Of a DNA stretch of 45,183 bases, positions 26,114 to 35,542 are shown piece after piece. Below the pieces are notes generated by a model. It did not search any database. It was given only the letters and a program-made list of their open reading frames with translations, and was not told the DNA's origin. The translations under genes were made by a program, and so were the position numbers. The stretch is from Rhizobium sp. R711 (lineage in GTDB: Bacteria > Pseudomonadota > Alphaproteobacteria > Rhizobiales > Rhizobiaceae). The stretch is from the NCBI RefSeq assembly GCF_002211365.1, contig NZ_LOKZ01000019.1, positions 1 through 45,183 of the forward strand. The letters are read 5' to 3'. How positions within the stretch are numbered: position 1 is the stretch's first letter; every line of letters begins with the position of its first letter.

Positions 26114-29100
26114 TCACATTTTAACGAGTTTGCCTAGCCGGAGGCGGGTCGCTGCGGCGGCGACCACGTTTCCTTTTAGCTCGTATAGATGCAGCGCTGC
26201 GGACGCAGCGGCGACCGCGTCGTCCCGTCGGCGGGAGGCTTCGAGCACGTGAGAGAGGTCGACCAATGCATCCGCGTGGTCGTTGACGAAGTCGGTCGCT
26301 TCGGCGATCGCCAATGCCTCGCGCGCGAGCGCCTCCGCTGCCTGGATCTCTGCCTGCCGTGCGAGCACGCGTGCGCGCACGCGGCGCCAACGGACCTGCG
26401 TCACAAGATCGCCGCTCGCAGCCAGCTGGGAACTGAGCTTAGCAAAGTCCTCGGCCTCCTCGTCGCGTCCCTGTTCCAGGATGACGACGGCAAGCGACGC
26501 GGCCATCGTCGAGCGGAACGCGCGCTCGCCCATCTCCTCGAGTGCGCGGTACGCCGCGCGCGCGCTTCTCTCGGCCGCAGCTGGGTTCCCGGCGAGCAGC
26601 TCGACGACGGCCTCGTGCTCGGAGGACGCCACGTAGAGCGTTAGGCCGAGATCTGCGTAGGTGGCGTTGCTCGTCGCGATCAACTCGCGGGCAATAGCAA
26701 AGCGTCCGACAATTGCGTTCAGGCATGCGAGCTGGCGGAGAATCGCAGCCTCCGACTCGGGGCTTTCGCGCACCTCCGCACGCATTGCCTCGCAACGGTG
26801 GATGCCCTCGGCCGCGGGGGTGGGCCCGAACCAGAGCGAGGACGCAATCCACGTGAGAATCTCGTTGTGCTCATGCCGATCGCCTGCCCGTCGCGCGTGG
26901 GCAGCGGCGCGCTCCCACGCCGCGGCCGCCGCCTCGCCGCGAGCCCCGTTGAAATAAAGCCACGCCTCGAGGCGTCGAGCGCGGCACAGACCGAGGTCGT
27001 CCCCTAAGCGCTCAAAGACTGGGATCACAACGGCCGCGGCGCGTGCCGCCTTCTCTAGGCCGCCCGCCTCGCCACGGAGGAGATGTAGGAACTGCCGCTG
27101 GACGAGTACGCGCGCTACCAGGCGCTGATCGCCGGCGGTGGCAGCGAGCCGCTCCGCCTCGTCCAGCACGCGCCCGGCATGGTCCAGCCGGCCGCTTTCA
27201 ATCAGCGCGCCGCTCAGCTCGGCGAGGAGCGCGATCCGCTGTAGATCATCGGTGGGAAGCAGCCGAGAAACCCGCTCGAGCAGCCCGATCGCCGCAGGAA
27301 GGTTGCTGCGGACAAGTGCCCGCCGCCCGGCTGCCTCGAGCCGTTCGCACGCCCGGGCGGCAAGCGAAGCCGTGTGCACGTCGCGCGGGCCTAGCGAGAC
27401 ACGGTACTGAAAGGCCTGTTCGAGGTGATAGCCGACAATCTCCTCGAACTCGCGCATACGGTCTGCGGCGGTTAACTCGAGCCAGGCGGCGAAGCGCTCG
27501 TGCAGGTCGGCGCGAGCGTTCTTCGGCAGGGAGCGGTAAGCGGCGTCGCGGATCAGGACGTGACGGAAGCGATAGGCCTTCTCTCCGGCGAACGTCGGCG
27601 CCTCCGGGCGAATGAGATCCCGGCGGACGAGTGCGAGCAAGCCGTCCCCCAGTGCGTCTAGCGCGGGGCCGGCGAGCTCGTTGACGGCGCTCCGATGGAA
27701 TACTGCGCCCTCGACAGCTGCGGCGGTCAGGATGGCGCGCTCAAGGAAGGGGAGGCTCTCGAGTCGGGCAGCGAGAAGGGCGTTAATTGTCGACGGCACC
27801 GGCAGCTCCGAGAGATCCGAGCGAGCAACCCAGCAGTCCTCGTTACGCCTGAGCAGCTCTTCCTCAATGAGCATTGCCACAAGCTCTTCCGCAAACAGCG
27901 GGTTACCGCCGACGGCGCGTGTGATCGTCGACTCAACCGCGGGTGATAGCGGGAGTCGGTCGAGCAGATTCAATATCATGTCGCGGGATTCCGCTTCGCT
28001 CAGCGGCTCAAGCGCGACGGTCGTCGCATTTGTCTTCCCGCGTCCCCAATCGGGCCGTATATCGAGCAATTCCGGTCGTGCCGCCCCGACAACAACTATG
28101 GGGAAACCACGCGAGAAATCTACAAGATGCTCGATTAGGTCGAGGAACGTTGGGTCGGCCCAATGGAGGTCTTCCACCACAATCACCAGCGGTCGTTCCC
28201 GTGCGAAAACCTCGAAAAGTCGCCGAACGGCCCAGAACGTCTCCTCGCGGGTGCTTGGGTCTCCCTGGCCGAACCCGAGCAACTCAGCTATGCGCTCGGT
28301 GATGAGTTTGGCCTTGTCGACTCCAGCAAGGATTTCTGCAATGGCCGCCACGGACTGCTTGCCGGTGTCTCCGCCCCCGACCCGTGTGATCTCACGGACA
28401 ATATCCGCAAGCGGCCAATAAGTAATGCCCTCGCCGTAGGGCAGGCATCTGCCGTGCGCGACAATCATCTCGCTCGGGAGGCTTCCGGTGACTTCCGAAA
28501 CAAGCCGCGATTTTCCTACCCCGGCCTCGCCCAGTACGGTCAACAGGTGGGAGGTTCTATTGCTGATCAAGTCACCATAAATGGCGCTGATAATCGCACG
28601 CTGGCGCTCGCGTCCGACGAACGGCGCCTCGAACCGGCGTTGAAAGCCTGTGGCGCGGGCTATGACGCTTACAACGATGATGGCAGGGAATTTCTCGCCG
28701 TGCTTGACCGCACGCGCGCTACTGGACTCTACCACAACTGCGTGGCGAACCAGCTTGTATGTTGCTTCTCCAATCAGGATTTCGTTGGGCGCGGCGGCCT
28801 CCTGGAGACGCTTGGTAACACGCACAGCCTCGCCAGTGAGAAATCGATGTCCCTGGCTGTCGATGCCAGTAAAAACCTCCCCGGTGTTGAGGCCAATCCG
28901 ATGAGTCAGCTGGACGCCCCAAACAGTCTCAAGCTCATGGTTGAGCGTCGCAAGTGCATCACGCATCTCGACAGCGGCGGATACTGCCCGTAGTGCGTCA
29001 TCCTCGTGAAGTACCGGCACGCCAAACACGGCCATGATCTCGTCACCGAGGTATCGCTCCACGACTCCACCATGCCGCTGGATAGTAGAGATCATCTCAT

Positions 29101-29245
29101 CAAAGTAGCGGGCGAGTAGGTTCCGGAGTGCCTCCGGATCGAGGGTGAGGCTAAGACGAGAAGAATCAACGATGTCGGCGATAAGAATTGTTATCGTCTT
29201 CCGAACGTCTTGGGCCGGTTTTCGGCTGGGCTCAGGCCCGGCCAT
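26114..29245 (-). CDS. Class III cyclase domain fused to AAA ATPase and helical repeats, with altered catalytic residues
   Basis: About 1,043 residues. Residues 12-190 are a class III nucleotidyl cyclase homology domain. Both metal aspartates are kept (ILIADIVDSS, D24; ERYLGDEIMAVFG, D68). The substrate lysine position is R64, the second base-contact aspartate is E139 and the usual transition-state asparagine is R142, in GEAVRVTKRL. An AAA_16-type ATPase follows (Walker A GEAGVGKS, Walker B IVVEDLHWADP), then about 600 residues of TPR-like helices. This layout is common in large regulators of rhizobia and actinobacteria. The ATG at 29245 has GAGGG seven bases upstream; a GTG lies one codon earlier. 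The 3' half is visibly richer in GC, with CGCG runs, than neighbouring genes, which hints at transfer. Cyclase activity is uncertain. Confidence 0.85.
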   Translation of the reverse strand: MAGPEPSRKPAQDVRKTITILIADIVDSSRLSLTLDPEALRNLLARYFDEMISTIQRHGGVVERYLGDEIMAVFGVPVLHEDDALRAVSAAVEMRDALATLNHELETVWGVQLTHRIGLNTGEVFTGIDSQGHRFLTGEAVRVTKRLQEAAAPNEILIGEATYKLVRHAVVVESSSARAVKHGEKFPAIIVVSVIARATGFQRRFEAPFVGRERQRAIISAIYGDLISNRTSHLLTVLGEAGVGKSRLVSEVTGSLPSEMIVAHGRCLPYGEGITYWPLADIVREITRVGGGDTGKQSVAAIAEILAGVDKAKLITERIAELLGFGQGDPSTREETFWAVRRLFEVFARERPLVIVVEDLHWADPTFLDLIEHLVDFSRGFPIVVVGAARPELLDIRPDWGRGKTNATTVALEPLSEAESRDMILNLLDRLPLSPAVESTITRAVGGNPLFAEELVAMLIEEELLRRNEDCWVARSDLSELPVPSTINALLAARLESLPFLERAILTAAAVEGAVFHRSAVNELAGPALDALGDGLLALVRRDLIRPEAPTFAGEKAYRFRHVLIRDAAYRSLPKNARADLHERFAAWLELTAADRMREFEEIVGYHLEQAFQYRVSLGPRDVHTASLAARACERLEAAGRRALVRSNLPAAIGLLERVSRLLPTDDLQRIALLAELSGALIESGRLDHAGRVLDEAERLAATAGDQRLVARVLVQRQFLHLLRGEAGGLEKAARAAAVVIPVFERLGDDLGLCRARRLEAWLYFNGARGEAAAAAWERAAAHARRAGDRHEHNEILTWIASSLWFGPTPAAEGIHRCEAMRAEVRESPESEAAILRQLACLNAIVGRFAIARELIATSNATYADLGLTLYVASSEHEAVVELLAGNPAAAERSARAAYRALEEMGERAFRSTMAASLAVVILEQGRDEEAEDFAKLSSQLAASGDLVTQVRWRRVRARVLARQAEIQAAEALAREALAIAEATDFVNDHADALVDLSHVLEASRRRDDAVAAASAALHLYELKGNVVAAAATRLRLGKLVKM

Positions 29246-29263
29246 CACAATTCCCTCGTCGGG

Positions 29264-29599
29264 TTATTGCCATGCCTCCAACTCGCACCGCTTTCGCTTC
29301 GGCCGGATCTTAAGTTTTGGTTCCGGATGTCGAACTCCATGTGAGCCTTCCATCTCTTCCAGGGATTTGGGGTATGCTAGCACCTGTTCCTTTAGCGCTC
29401 CAGCGGCGTGCTTGACTAAGAGAAGCAGCTCTAAGAGACCAGAAGCCTGCTCCCGGCTTCCAGCAGGGAAGGCGACCAATGACTTCGTCAGATGGACCTG
29501 ATAACCGTGCAGTTCAACCTCGATGCCAGGTTGCAGAACGCGATAATCCTCTAGTGCGCCGTTGCCAAAATCGAAGCGGCCTAGCTCTTCCCGGTGCAA
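29264..29599 (-). CDS. Hypothetical protein upstream of the cyclase-AAA gene
   Basis: A 111-codon frame starting at a TTG (29599), ending 18 bases before the cyclase start on the same strand. The segment VELHGYQVHLTKSLVAFPAGS followed by a leucine-rich helix (SGLLELLLLVKHAAGALKEQV) looks like real protein. The C-terminus is lysine/arginine-rich. I do not recognise a family. The start codon is uncertain since the frame continues a little upstream without an ATG. Tight spacing suggests co-transcription with the cyclase. Confidence 0.4.
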   Translation of the reverse strand: MHREELGRFDFGNGALEDYRVLQPGIEVELHGYQVHLTKSLVAFPAGSREQASGLLELLLLVKHAAGALKEQVLAYPKSLEEMEGSHGVRHPEPKLKIRPKRKRCELEAWQ

Positions 29600-29705
29600 G
29601 CCTTGGCTGTGGTCACGGAGCGAACGGCTGCCTTCTTCACAAGCGGCATCGATTGCGTAAAAATCACTCGGCCTGTGCGACAGGCTTTCACAAAGGGAGG
29701 AGCAA

Positions 29706-31307
29706 ATGGCAATCGGGTTGACACGACGTCACGTTTTAGTCGCGGGAGTGAGTCATGCCGCCGTTTCCATCGCGGGAACCTTCGCGTGGGCGCCTTTAGC
29801 AACGGCAGAGGAGCAGATTGGCTCGATCACTTGGGCTTTGCCCAGCATCCCCAATACGCTTTTCATTCCGGGTGCCTGGACGACCTATACTGGCGCGATC
29901 ATGTCGCTTGTCCAGGAAGGACCGCTAACCTTTGGCGACGATCTCACTCTCGAACCAGCTTCGGCCGACAAGTGGGAGCAGGTCGATCCTATAACCATCA
30001 AGTATCACCTCCGGAGCGGCGTCAAGTTCGGTGACGGAAGTCCGCTCACGGGCGACGATGTCGTCGCCACCTTCAATTATCACATGAGCCCGGACTCCGG
30101 GTCGCCACTCGCCTCCTTTTACAATTCAGTAGAGAGCGTTGAGGCGACGGCCGCCGATGAAGTGACCGTCAAATTGAAGGCACCGAACGTGCAGTTCGCC
30201 TTCACCGCCGCTCACATGGCGGGATTCGTCTTCAAGAAAGAACAGCTCGCAGACAAGAACATCGGCTCGCCTGAGGTTCTGCCGCTGGGGACCGGCCCGT
30301 ACAAGATTGTTGAATTCGTTCCGTCAGATCATGTCATTATCGAGGCGCGCGATGACTATTGGGGGCCGAAGCCAGTGGTCAATCGGATCACTCTCCGAGC
30401 GATTCCAGATCGGCAGGCCCGGCTTCTCGCCATGCGGCAGGGCGAAATTGACGGTACCTTCGATCTCGCCATCTCAGACGTCGACCAGTGGAAGGCGCTA
30501 AGCGACGTCGCCATCAACGCCAAGCCATCGCTTGGCGTGTTTGCCCTTATTCTCGACCATTCGGCGCCGCCGTTCGACGATATCCATGTGCGTCGTGCCG
30601 TAGCCCATGCAGTGGACCGGGAAGGCTTGGTCAAGGCGCTCCTGAAGGGCTACGGCGAGCCGGCGACGGAATTGAACCCGCCCGAAATGTGGTCGGGAGT
30701 GCTGCCTCCTGACGAGGTTCGCGCCTTCTACGCTACGTTGCTACCGCACTATAGGTTTGACTTAGACAAGGCGAAGGCCGAACTGGCACAATCCAGCCAT
30801 GCGGACGGCTTTGACGTTACCATCCCAGCATCGACTGACGATCCTTATATGGTCAACATCATGCAGTCGGTGGCGGAGAACCTGAAGCAGATAGGTATCC
30901 GCGCGCACATCCATCCCGTCGACAACAACACCTGGTTCACGAACTACGTCAACCACGACGAACTAGGCATGCAGATCATGGCGTACTATCCGGACTACGC
31001 CGACGCCGCCAACTATCCCGACCTCTTCTTCTCGAAGCGGAATGCTGAGAAGGGTCGCATGAACGGGTCGAACTTTAAGAACGACGAAGTCGAAGCGGAA
31101 CTGAAGACCGCCAACGAGAACGCCAATCCGACGGCGCGCGCCAATGCGCTGAAGCGCGTGTTCGAGATCGCCCACGAGGATGTCGCAGTCGTGCCGATCT
31201 TCTGGCCCCACTCGGCGATGGCGATCAACAATAAGTACAAGCTCACCGGCTACACCGCCTTCTGGTATAGTATTCCGTGGGCGACCCGGGGTTTCGGTCT
31301 AAAGTAA
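29706..31307 (+). CDS. ABC transporter substrate-binding protein, peptide/opine/nickel type (SBP family 5)
   Basis: A 533-residue periplasmic binding protein of the DppA/OppA class. The N-terminus has a twin-arginine-like signal (LTRRHVLVAGVSHAAVS, cleavage near ATAEE). Family motifs follow: LTFGDDLTLEPASADKWEQVD, YHLRSGVKFGDGSPLTGDDVVATFNYHM, GTGPYKIVEF and HVRRAVAHAVDREGLVK. A strong ribosome site (GGGAGGAG) lies just before the ATG at 29706. It heads an operon of two permeases and a fused ATPase, so it delivers substrate to that importer. The ligand may be a di- or oligopeptide but is not fixed by sequence; family members also bind opines, glutathione and nickel complexes. Confidence 0.9.
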   Translation: MAIGLTRRHVLVAGVSHAAVSIAGTFAWAPLATAEEQIGSITWALPSIPNTLFIPGAWTTYTGAIMSLVQEGPLTFGDDLTLEPASADKWEQVDPITIKYHLRSGVKFGDGSPLTGDDVVATFNYHMSPDSGSPLASFYNSVESVEATAADEVTVKLKAPNVQFAFTAAHMAGFVFKKEQLADKNIGSPEVLPLGTGPYKIVEFVPSDHVIIEARDDYWGPKPVVNRITLRAIPDRQARLLAMRQGEIDGTFDLAISDVDQWKALSDVAINAKPSLGVFALILDHSAPPFDDIHVRRAVAHAVDREGLVKALLKGYGEPATELNPPEMWSGVLPPDEVRAFYATLLPHYRFDLDKAKAELAQSSHADGFDVTIPASTDDPYMVNIMQSVAENLKQIGIRAHIHPVDNNTWFTNYVNHDELGMQIMAYYPDYADAANYPDLFFSKRNAEKGRMNGSNFKNDEVEAELKTANENANPTARANALKRVFEIAHEDVAVVPIFWPHSAMAINNKYKLTGYTAFWYSIPWATRGFGLK

Positions 31308-31403
31308 AGGATCGCTGCGCTGTTTTGGCACGGCCATTTTCATTGTTTCCGCCGCATGGATCGGCGCCCGTGCGTCCGGCCGAGGATTGAAGGTGTCTGC
31401 AGG

Positions 31404-31679
31404 ATGAACCTTTTTGAAGCGAATTTCGGACGACTTGGCAAGCTGCGGTCCCCGCACAGGCGCGTCTGGCGCTTTTCCCCGGATGGGGCCGAGGCGGTGC
31501 AACTGACCAACGGGCCAGGCGGTGACGGCCTGCCGCACCCGTCGCCCGTCGACGGCACGCTGGCATTTGTTTCCCATCGCGCGTTGCAAGAAAATATGTC
31601 GCTATTACTCAACGGCGACCTCGGCGAGTGGCGCCGCGCGATCGGCTGGTTCGACTGCTATCTCGGGTGTCCCCGGTGA
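31404..31679 (+). pseudogene. N-terminal fragment of an S9-type (prolyl oligopeptidase-like) peptidase
   Basis: From an ATG at 31404 the frame gives MNLFEANFGRLGKLRSPHRR, then VWRFSPDGAEAVQLTNGPGGDGLPHPSPVDGTLAFVSHR. The repeated SPDG/SPVDG-type strands with LAFVSHR resemble beta-propeller blades at the start of S9 peptidases. After about 75 residues it departs from the family and stops at 31679, with no catalytic domain. The stop overlaps a possible GTG start of the permease (GTGA at 31676-31679). A deletion fusing a peptidase gene to the importer operon explains this. It might instead be a real small coupling peptide. The peptidase assignment is by propeller pattern only. Confidence 0.45.
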
Positions 31680-32638
31680 CGGGCTCGAGCCCCGTCGTCT
31701 TCGTCACGCGACGGCTCGTCGAGGCGATCCTAGTGCTCCTTATAATCTCCTTCAGCCTCTTCGCGCTCGTCCACATCGCGCCCGGCGACCCAGTGCGCTC
31801 CCTGCTTGGCGCACGGGCGGCAGACCCGGCAACGCTGGCAGCCATCCGCGCGCGTTACCACTTGGACGATCCGTTCCTCGTCCAATATGGCAAGTGGCTG
31901 TCGCAGGTGATCCGAGGCGACCTCGGCGTCTCCATTCAGGGCAACCGGGCGGTGACGAGCACCATCGCGGATCGGCTCGGCGTCACGATCTTCCTCACCT
32001 TGATGAGCACTATTCTTGTTCTCGGCCTCGGGATCCTGCTCGGTGCGGTCGCCGCCTTCCGCCGTGGCACGCGGCTCGACCGGGCGGTCGTCGTGTTCGG
32101 TGTTTTCGGCATCAGCTCTCCACCCTTCGTCACCGGCATTTTCCTTCTCTATGTGTTCGGCGTTCTCCTGGACTGGTTCCCGATCTTCGGTCCGGGAAGA
32201 GGATTCCTCGACCGTGCCTGGCATCTGGCGCTTCCGGCGCTTTCGCTTGCGATTTCGGTCATGGCGATCGTCGTCAAAATCACTCGCGCGGCGATGATCG
32301 AGGAGCTGGCCCGAGACTACATCACGTTTGCGCGGGCGCGCGGACTGAGTTCGCGTCGCATCTTGTTTGCCTACGTGTTGAGGAACTCCCTCATTCCCGT
32401 GGTCACTGCCGCTGGGCTCATCGTCGTCGGCATCGTGGCTAGCGCGATCTACGTCGAGGTCACCTTTTCTTTGCCAGGTCTCGGCGAGTTGACGGTCGAT
32501 GCGATCCAGAAGCGTGACATTCCGACGATCCAAGGGACCACCCTGCTTTTCTCCGCCTTCGTCGTGCTGGTCAACCTTGCGGTCGACGTGATCTATATGA
32601 TGATCGACCCGCGCATCCGTTTCGGTAGAGTCGAGTGA
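31676..32638 (+). CDS. ABC transporter permease, DppB type
   Basis: An inner-membrane permease of about 320 residues with six helices. It has the DppB pattern: FVTRRLVEAILVLLIISFSLFALVHIAPGDP at the N-terminus, RYHLDDPFLVQYGKWLSQVIRGDLGVS, and the EAA-type loop ITFARARGLSSRRILFAYVLRNSLIPVV that contacts the ATPase. Start choice is open: GTG 31676 overlaps the stop of the preceding fragment (GTGA), while GTG 31628 adds 16 charged residues. I prefer 31676 because of the overlap. The stop overlaps the next permease frame. It forms the import channel with the DppC-type partner. Confidence 0.88.
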   Translation: MTGSSPVVFVTRRLVEAILVLLIISFSLFALVHIAPGDPVRSLLGARAADPATLAAIRARYHLDDPFLVQYGKWLSQVIRGDLGVSIQGNRAVTSTIADRLGVTIFLTLMSTILVLGLGILLGAVAAFRRGTRLDRAVVVFGVFGISSPPFVTGIFLLYVFGVLLDWFPIFGPGRGFLDRAWHLALPALSLAISVMAIVVKITRAAMIEELARDYITFARARGLSSRRILFAYVLRNSLIPVVTAAGLIVVGIVASAIYVEVTFSLPGLGELTVDAIQKRDIPTIQGTTLLFSAFVVLVNLAVDVIYMMIDPRIRFGRVE

Positions 32639-32682
32639 TGAGGGCCTCAGCCATCGGCGAGACACGAAGGAGGAAGCAGCCA

Positions 32683-33480
32683 ATGCGCATCCCGATCGTC
32701 ATTCTCGTTGCTGCGCTGATTGTGACAGCGGTGGTGGTCTGCGCCGTCCTCGGGGAGAGAGTTGCCCCAGGTTCACCCTTCCTCCAGCGTCTCGAGGTCG
32801 GCGATGCGCCGCCTTCCGCAGTCCACATTGCCGGGACGGATCTACTCGGCCGCGATGTGCTGTCGCGCGTGATCTACGGTGCGAGAACGGCCCTAGTCGG
32901 CCCGGTCGTCGTCGCCGCCGGCGCTTTCGCGATAGCGACCTTGCTTGGCCTTCTTTCGGGCTATCTTGGCGGTTTGGTCGATTCGGCGATCATGCGCTGG
33001 GTGGATTTCATGCTCTCGTTGCCGGGGCCGCTCGTGGCGGTCGTCGTAGTTGGCGTAGTGGGAGGTGGATACTGGACCGCCGTACTTGTCCTGGTCGTCC
33101 TTTTCACCGCCCCCGATACGCGCATTGTGCGGAGCGCGGTCCTTGAGCAGCGACCGCTTCCTTATATCGAGGCCGCGCGCACTCTCGGCATCTCGAAGAC
33201 GCGTATTCTGTTCGTGCACATCCTCCCGAACGTCGCGCCGATCATCTTCGCCTATGTCGTCCTCGACTTTGCCTTCGCGTTGGTCAATCTCGCCGGGCTC
33301 TCGTTCCTCGGCCTCGGCATTGAGCCCGGGACCCCTGATTGGGGTCGGATGTTGTTCGAGAATCGCACTATCCTCTTCTCCAATCCGGTTGCGTTGCTCC
33401 TGCCCGCGGGAATGATCATCCTTACGGCGATCAGCGTGAATCTCATCGGCGACTGGCTGTTCGAGCGGTTTGCAAAATGA
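32683..33480 (+). CDS. ABC transporter permease, DppC type
   Basis: An inner-membrane permease of about 265 residues. It has the DppC features HIAGTDLLGRDVLSRVIYGARTAL after the first helix, the EAA loop AARTLGISKTRILFVHILPNVAPII, and the C-terminal FLGLGIEPGTPDWGRML. An ATG at 32683 has AAGGAGG nine bases upstream and is chosen. An in-frame ATG at 32638 overlaps the preceding permease stop and would add 15 residues (with RRRKQP), and this start is also possible. The stop overlaps the ATPase start (ATGA). It is the second channel subunit of the importer. Confidence 0.88.
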   Translation: MRIPIVILVAALIVTAVVVCAVLGERVAPGSPFLQRLEVGDAPPSAVHIAGTDLLGRDVLSRVIYGARTALVGPVVVAAGAFAIATLLGLLSGYLGGLVDSAIMRWVDFMLSLPGPLVAVVVVGVVGGGYWTAVLVLVVLFTAPDTRIVRSAVLEQRPLPYIEAARTLGISKTRILFVHILPNVAPIIFAYVVLDFAFALVNLAGLSFLGLGIEPGTPDWGRMLFENRTILFSNPVALLLPAGMIILTAISVNLIGDWLFERFAK

Positions 33481-35312
33481 ACACGACTGTGGCGCGCAAA
33501 GGTCAGAAGGGTCCGCTCCTCGAGGTCGAGGGGCTAGCGATTTCACACGGCGCGGTTCCCATTACGACGCCCTTGGGGATCGTGGTGGAGCGGGGCGAGA
33601 TCATTGCGATCGTCGGCGAATCCGGGTCCGGAAAATCGCTCACGGCGAGGGCAATCGCCGGCATATTGCCGCCGGGCATTAACGCCACCGGCGCCGTCAC
33701 GTTCGACGGCATTCCCCTCATGCGGCTTGCCCAGAGCGAACTCCGGAAGATCCACGGGTTTCGTGTGTCGATGCTTATGCAGGATCCGTTCACGATGCTG
33801 AATCCCCTGATGCGAAGCGGCGACCACATTGACGAGATGCTGCGCGACCGGCCCGAGTTCGCCTCACGCGCAGCAAGAGCGGAGGAAGTGAAAAGACGCC
33901 TCGCAGAAGTAGGCATAGTCGACGAGGATGTCGCCCGCCGCATGCCATTCCAGCTGTCGGGGGGCATGTGTCAGCGCGTCGCACTTGCGGCCGCGATCGC
34001 CCGCGACCCGGAGTTGCTCATTGCCGATGAGCCCGCGACAGCGCTCGACGTAACGACTCAGGCGGAGATCATCAAGCTTCTGCGTCGTGTCCAGCGCGAG
34101 CGGCAAATGGCCCTCATTCTCATTACCCACAACCTTCGGCTCGCGTTCTCGACCTGTCAGCGCATCTATGTGCTCTACGCCGGCTCAATGCTCGAGGTCG
34201 GCGACGCCGCTGCTGTGGAGCGTCAGCCGTTCCATCCTTACACCTTGGGACTCCTGCTCTCGGAACCGCCGGCCGATATTCGCCTGCCTCGGCTCGTCGC
34301 GATCCCGGGCTCCGTGCCGCGCGCGGCCGATGTTGTCGACAGCTGTGGGTTCGCTGACCGCTGCGACTGGGCGAAGCAGATTTGCCGTGCGGGCAAGCCG
34401 CCGCTGGCCGCTCGCGACGCGAGCCGGTTCACTGCATGCATCCGCCAGGACGAGATTCAGGGCGAACTCGACGCTGTGTGCACTGCGACGCTCTCGGCGG
34501 CGCCGACAACGTCGCGCCGGGGAGGAACCGCAGGGGCGCTCGTTCGCGTCGACGCGCTCGTCAAGACATTCGTGGGCAGGCGGGGCCGCCCGATCTGCGC
34601 GGTAAAGGACGTATCGCTACACATTATGCCGGGGGAAAGTGTCGGCCTCGTCGGCGAATCCGGCTCGGGCAAGACCACGCTTGGGCGCTGCCTCGTCGGC
34701 CTCGAAACCCCGACTGCTGGCGACATCCTTATCAACGGCATCGCGGCAGCGGATTTCGGCGCCATGCCGAAGGCGGACCTCGCCCGGGTTCGGCGGACAA
34801 TTCAGATGGTCTTCCAGGATCCGTATTCGACACTAAATCCTAGGCATAGCGTCGGGCAGGCCCTGGGCGAGGCGCTCGGGGCGTCGGCGGGCACTACTGG
34901 CCCAGCAACGCCGGAACGGATCGCGTCGCTGCTGGCGGAAGTCGGCTTGTCTGCCGCGTACGCCACACGCCGTCCGGTGTCGCTCTCGGGGGGCGAGCGC
35001 CAGCGAATCGCCATCGCACGCGCGCTTGCTGTCAAACCGGCAATCCTCGTTTGCGACGAACCAGTATCCGCCCTCGACGTCTCGGTGCAGGCGCAGGTGC
35101 TCAACCTATTCAGGCGCCTGCAAGTTGAGCACGAGCTCTCATATCTCTTCATCATGCACGACCTCGCTGTCGTCCGCCAGATCACCGAGCGCATTTATGT
35201 CCTCTATCTTGGCGAGATCGTAGAGGAGGGGCCGACGGAGCGGGTGATCGATAACCCGCAGCACCCGTATACACGTCGCCTCGTTGAATCGATCCTGCGC
35301 TCGGCCATCTAA
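33477..35312 (+). CDS. Fused dual ABC ATPase, DppD-DppF type
   Basis: A 611-residue protein with two complete ATPase domains in tandem. The first (about residues 15-330) has Walker A GESGSGKSL, signature LSGGMCQRVALAAAIA, Walker B LLIADEPATALD, and the oligopeptide-transporter C-terminal Cys region (SCGFADRCDWAKQICRAG). The second (about 345-611) has GESGSGKTT, LSGGERQRIAIARAL and ILVCDEPVSALD. Such fusions power peptide and glutathione importers (GsiA layout). The ATG at 33477 overlaps the DppC-type stop as ATGA. All nucleotide-binding motifs are intact. It closes the operon; no clear terminator hairpin was seen in the next 200 bases. Confidence 0.92.
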   Translation: MNTTVARKGQKGPLLEVEGLAISHGAVPITTPLGIVVERGEIIAIVGESGSGKSLTARAIAGILPPGINATGAVTFDGIPLMRLAQSELRKIHGFRVSMLMQDPFTMLNPLMRSGDHIDEMLRDRPEFASRAARAEEVKRRLAEVGIVDEDVARRMPFQLSGGMCQRVALAAAIARDPELLIADEPATALDVTTQAEIIKLLRRVQRERQMALILITHNLRLAFSTCQRIYVLYAGSMLEVGDAAAVERQPFHPYTLGLLLSEPPADIRLPRLVAIPGSVPRAADVVDSCGFADRCDWAKQICRAGKPPLAARDASRFTACIRQDEIQGELDAVCTATLSAAPTTSRRGGTAGALVRVDALVKTFVGRRGRPICAVKDVSLHIMPGESVGLVGESGSGKTTLGRCLVGLETPTAGDILINGIAAADFGAMPKADLARVRRTIQMVFQDPYSTLNPRHSVGQALGEALGASAGTTGPATPERIASLLAEVGLSAAYATRRPVSLSGGERQRIAIARALAVKPAILVCDEPVSALDVSVQAQVLNLFRRLQVEHELSYLFIMHDLAVVRQITERIYVLYLGEIVEEGPTERVIDNPQHPYTRRLVESILRSAI

Positions 35313-35542
35313 CGTGCCCTGACCCAACTCAGCCGGGAGGGGAGGGGGAGAAAGTCGCTAACGTCGCCACGGTGCCTCACCGGCAGTACCGGTCTTCGGG
35401 ACGGGTGTCTATTTCGGGAGTACTTGAAGGGCCCCGATAGTACCTCGACGGGACCCGCCGCCTCAAGCTCGACGGCATAGGCACTTCCAAAGGCCGGCCA
35501 TTATTAAGTATAGGCTAATCCACCGAGAGTTGCTGGAAGAGA

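Noticed and set aside
27612..28993. 269- and 276-codon plus-strand frames inside the cyclase-AAA gene
   Set aside because: Serine/arginine-rich shadow translations; the minus-strand frame carries Walker motifs and the cyclase domain.
26114..29245. Calling this gene the PycC partner of the PycTM-like protein
   Set aside because: It lies 7 kb away with an unrelated ABC operon between. Its ATPase and repeat domains do not fit known compact PycC enzymes.
31522..32683. 306-codon plus and 317-codon minus frames over the DppB-type permease
   Set aside because: Charged, non-hydrophobic shadows of a recognised membrane protein.
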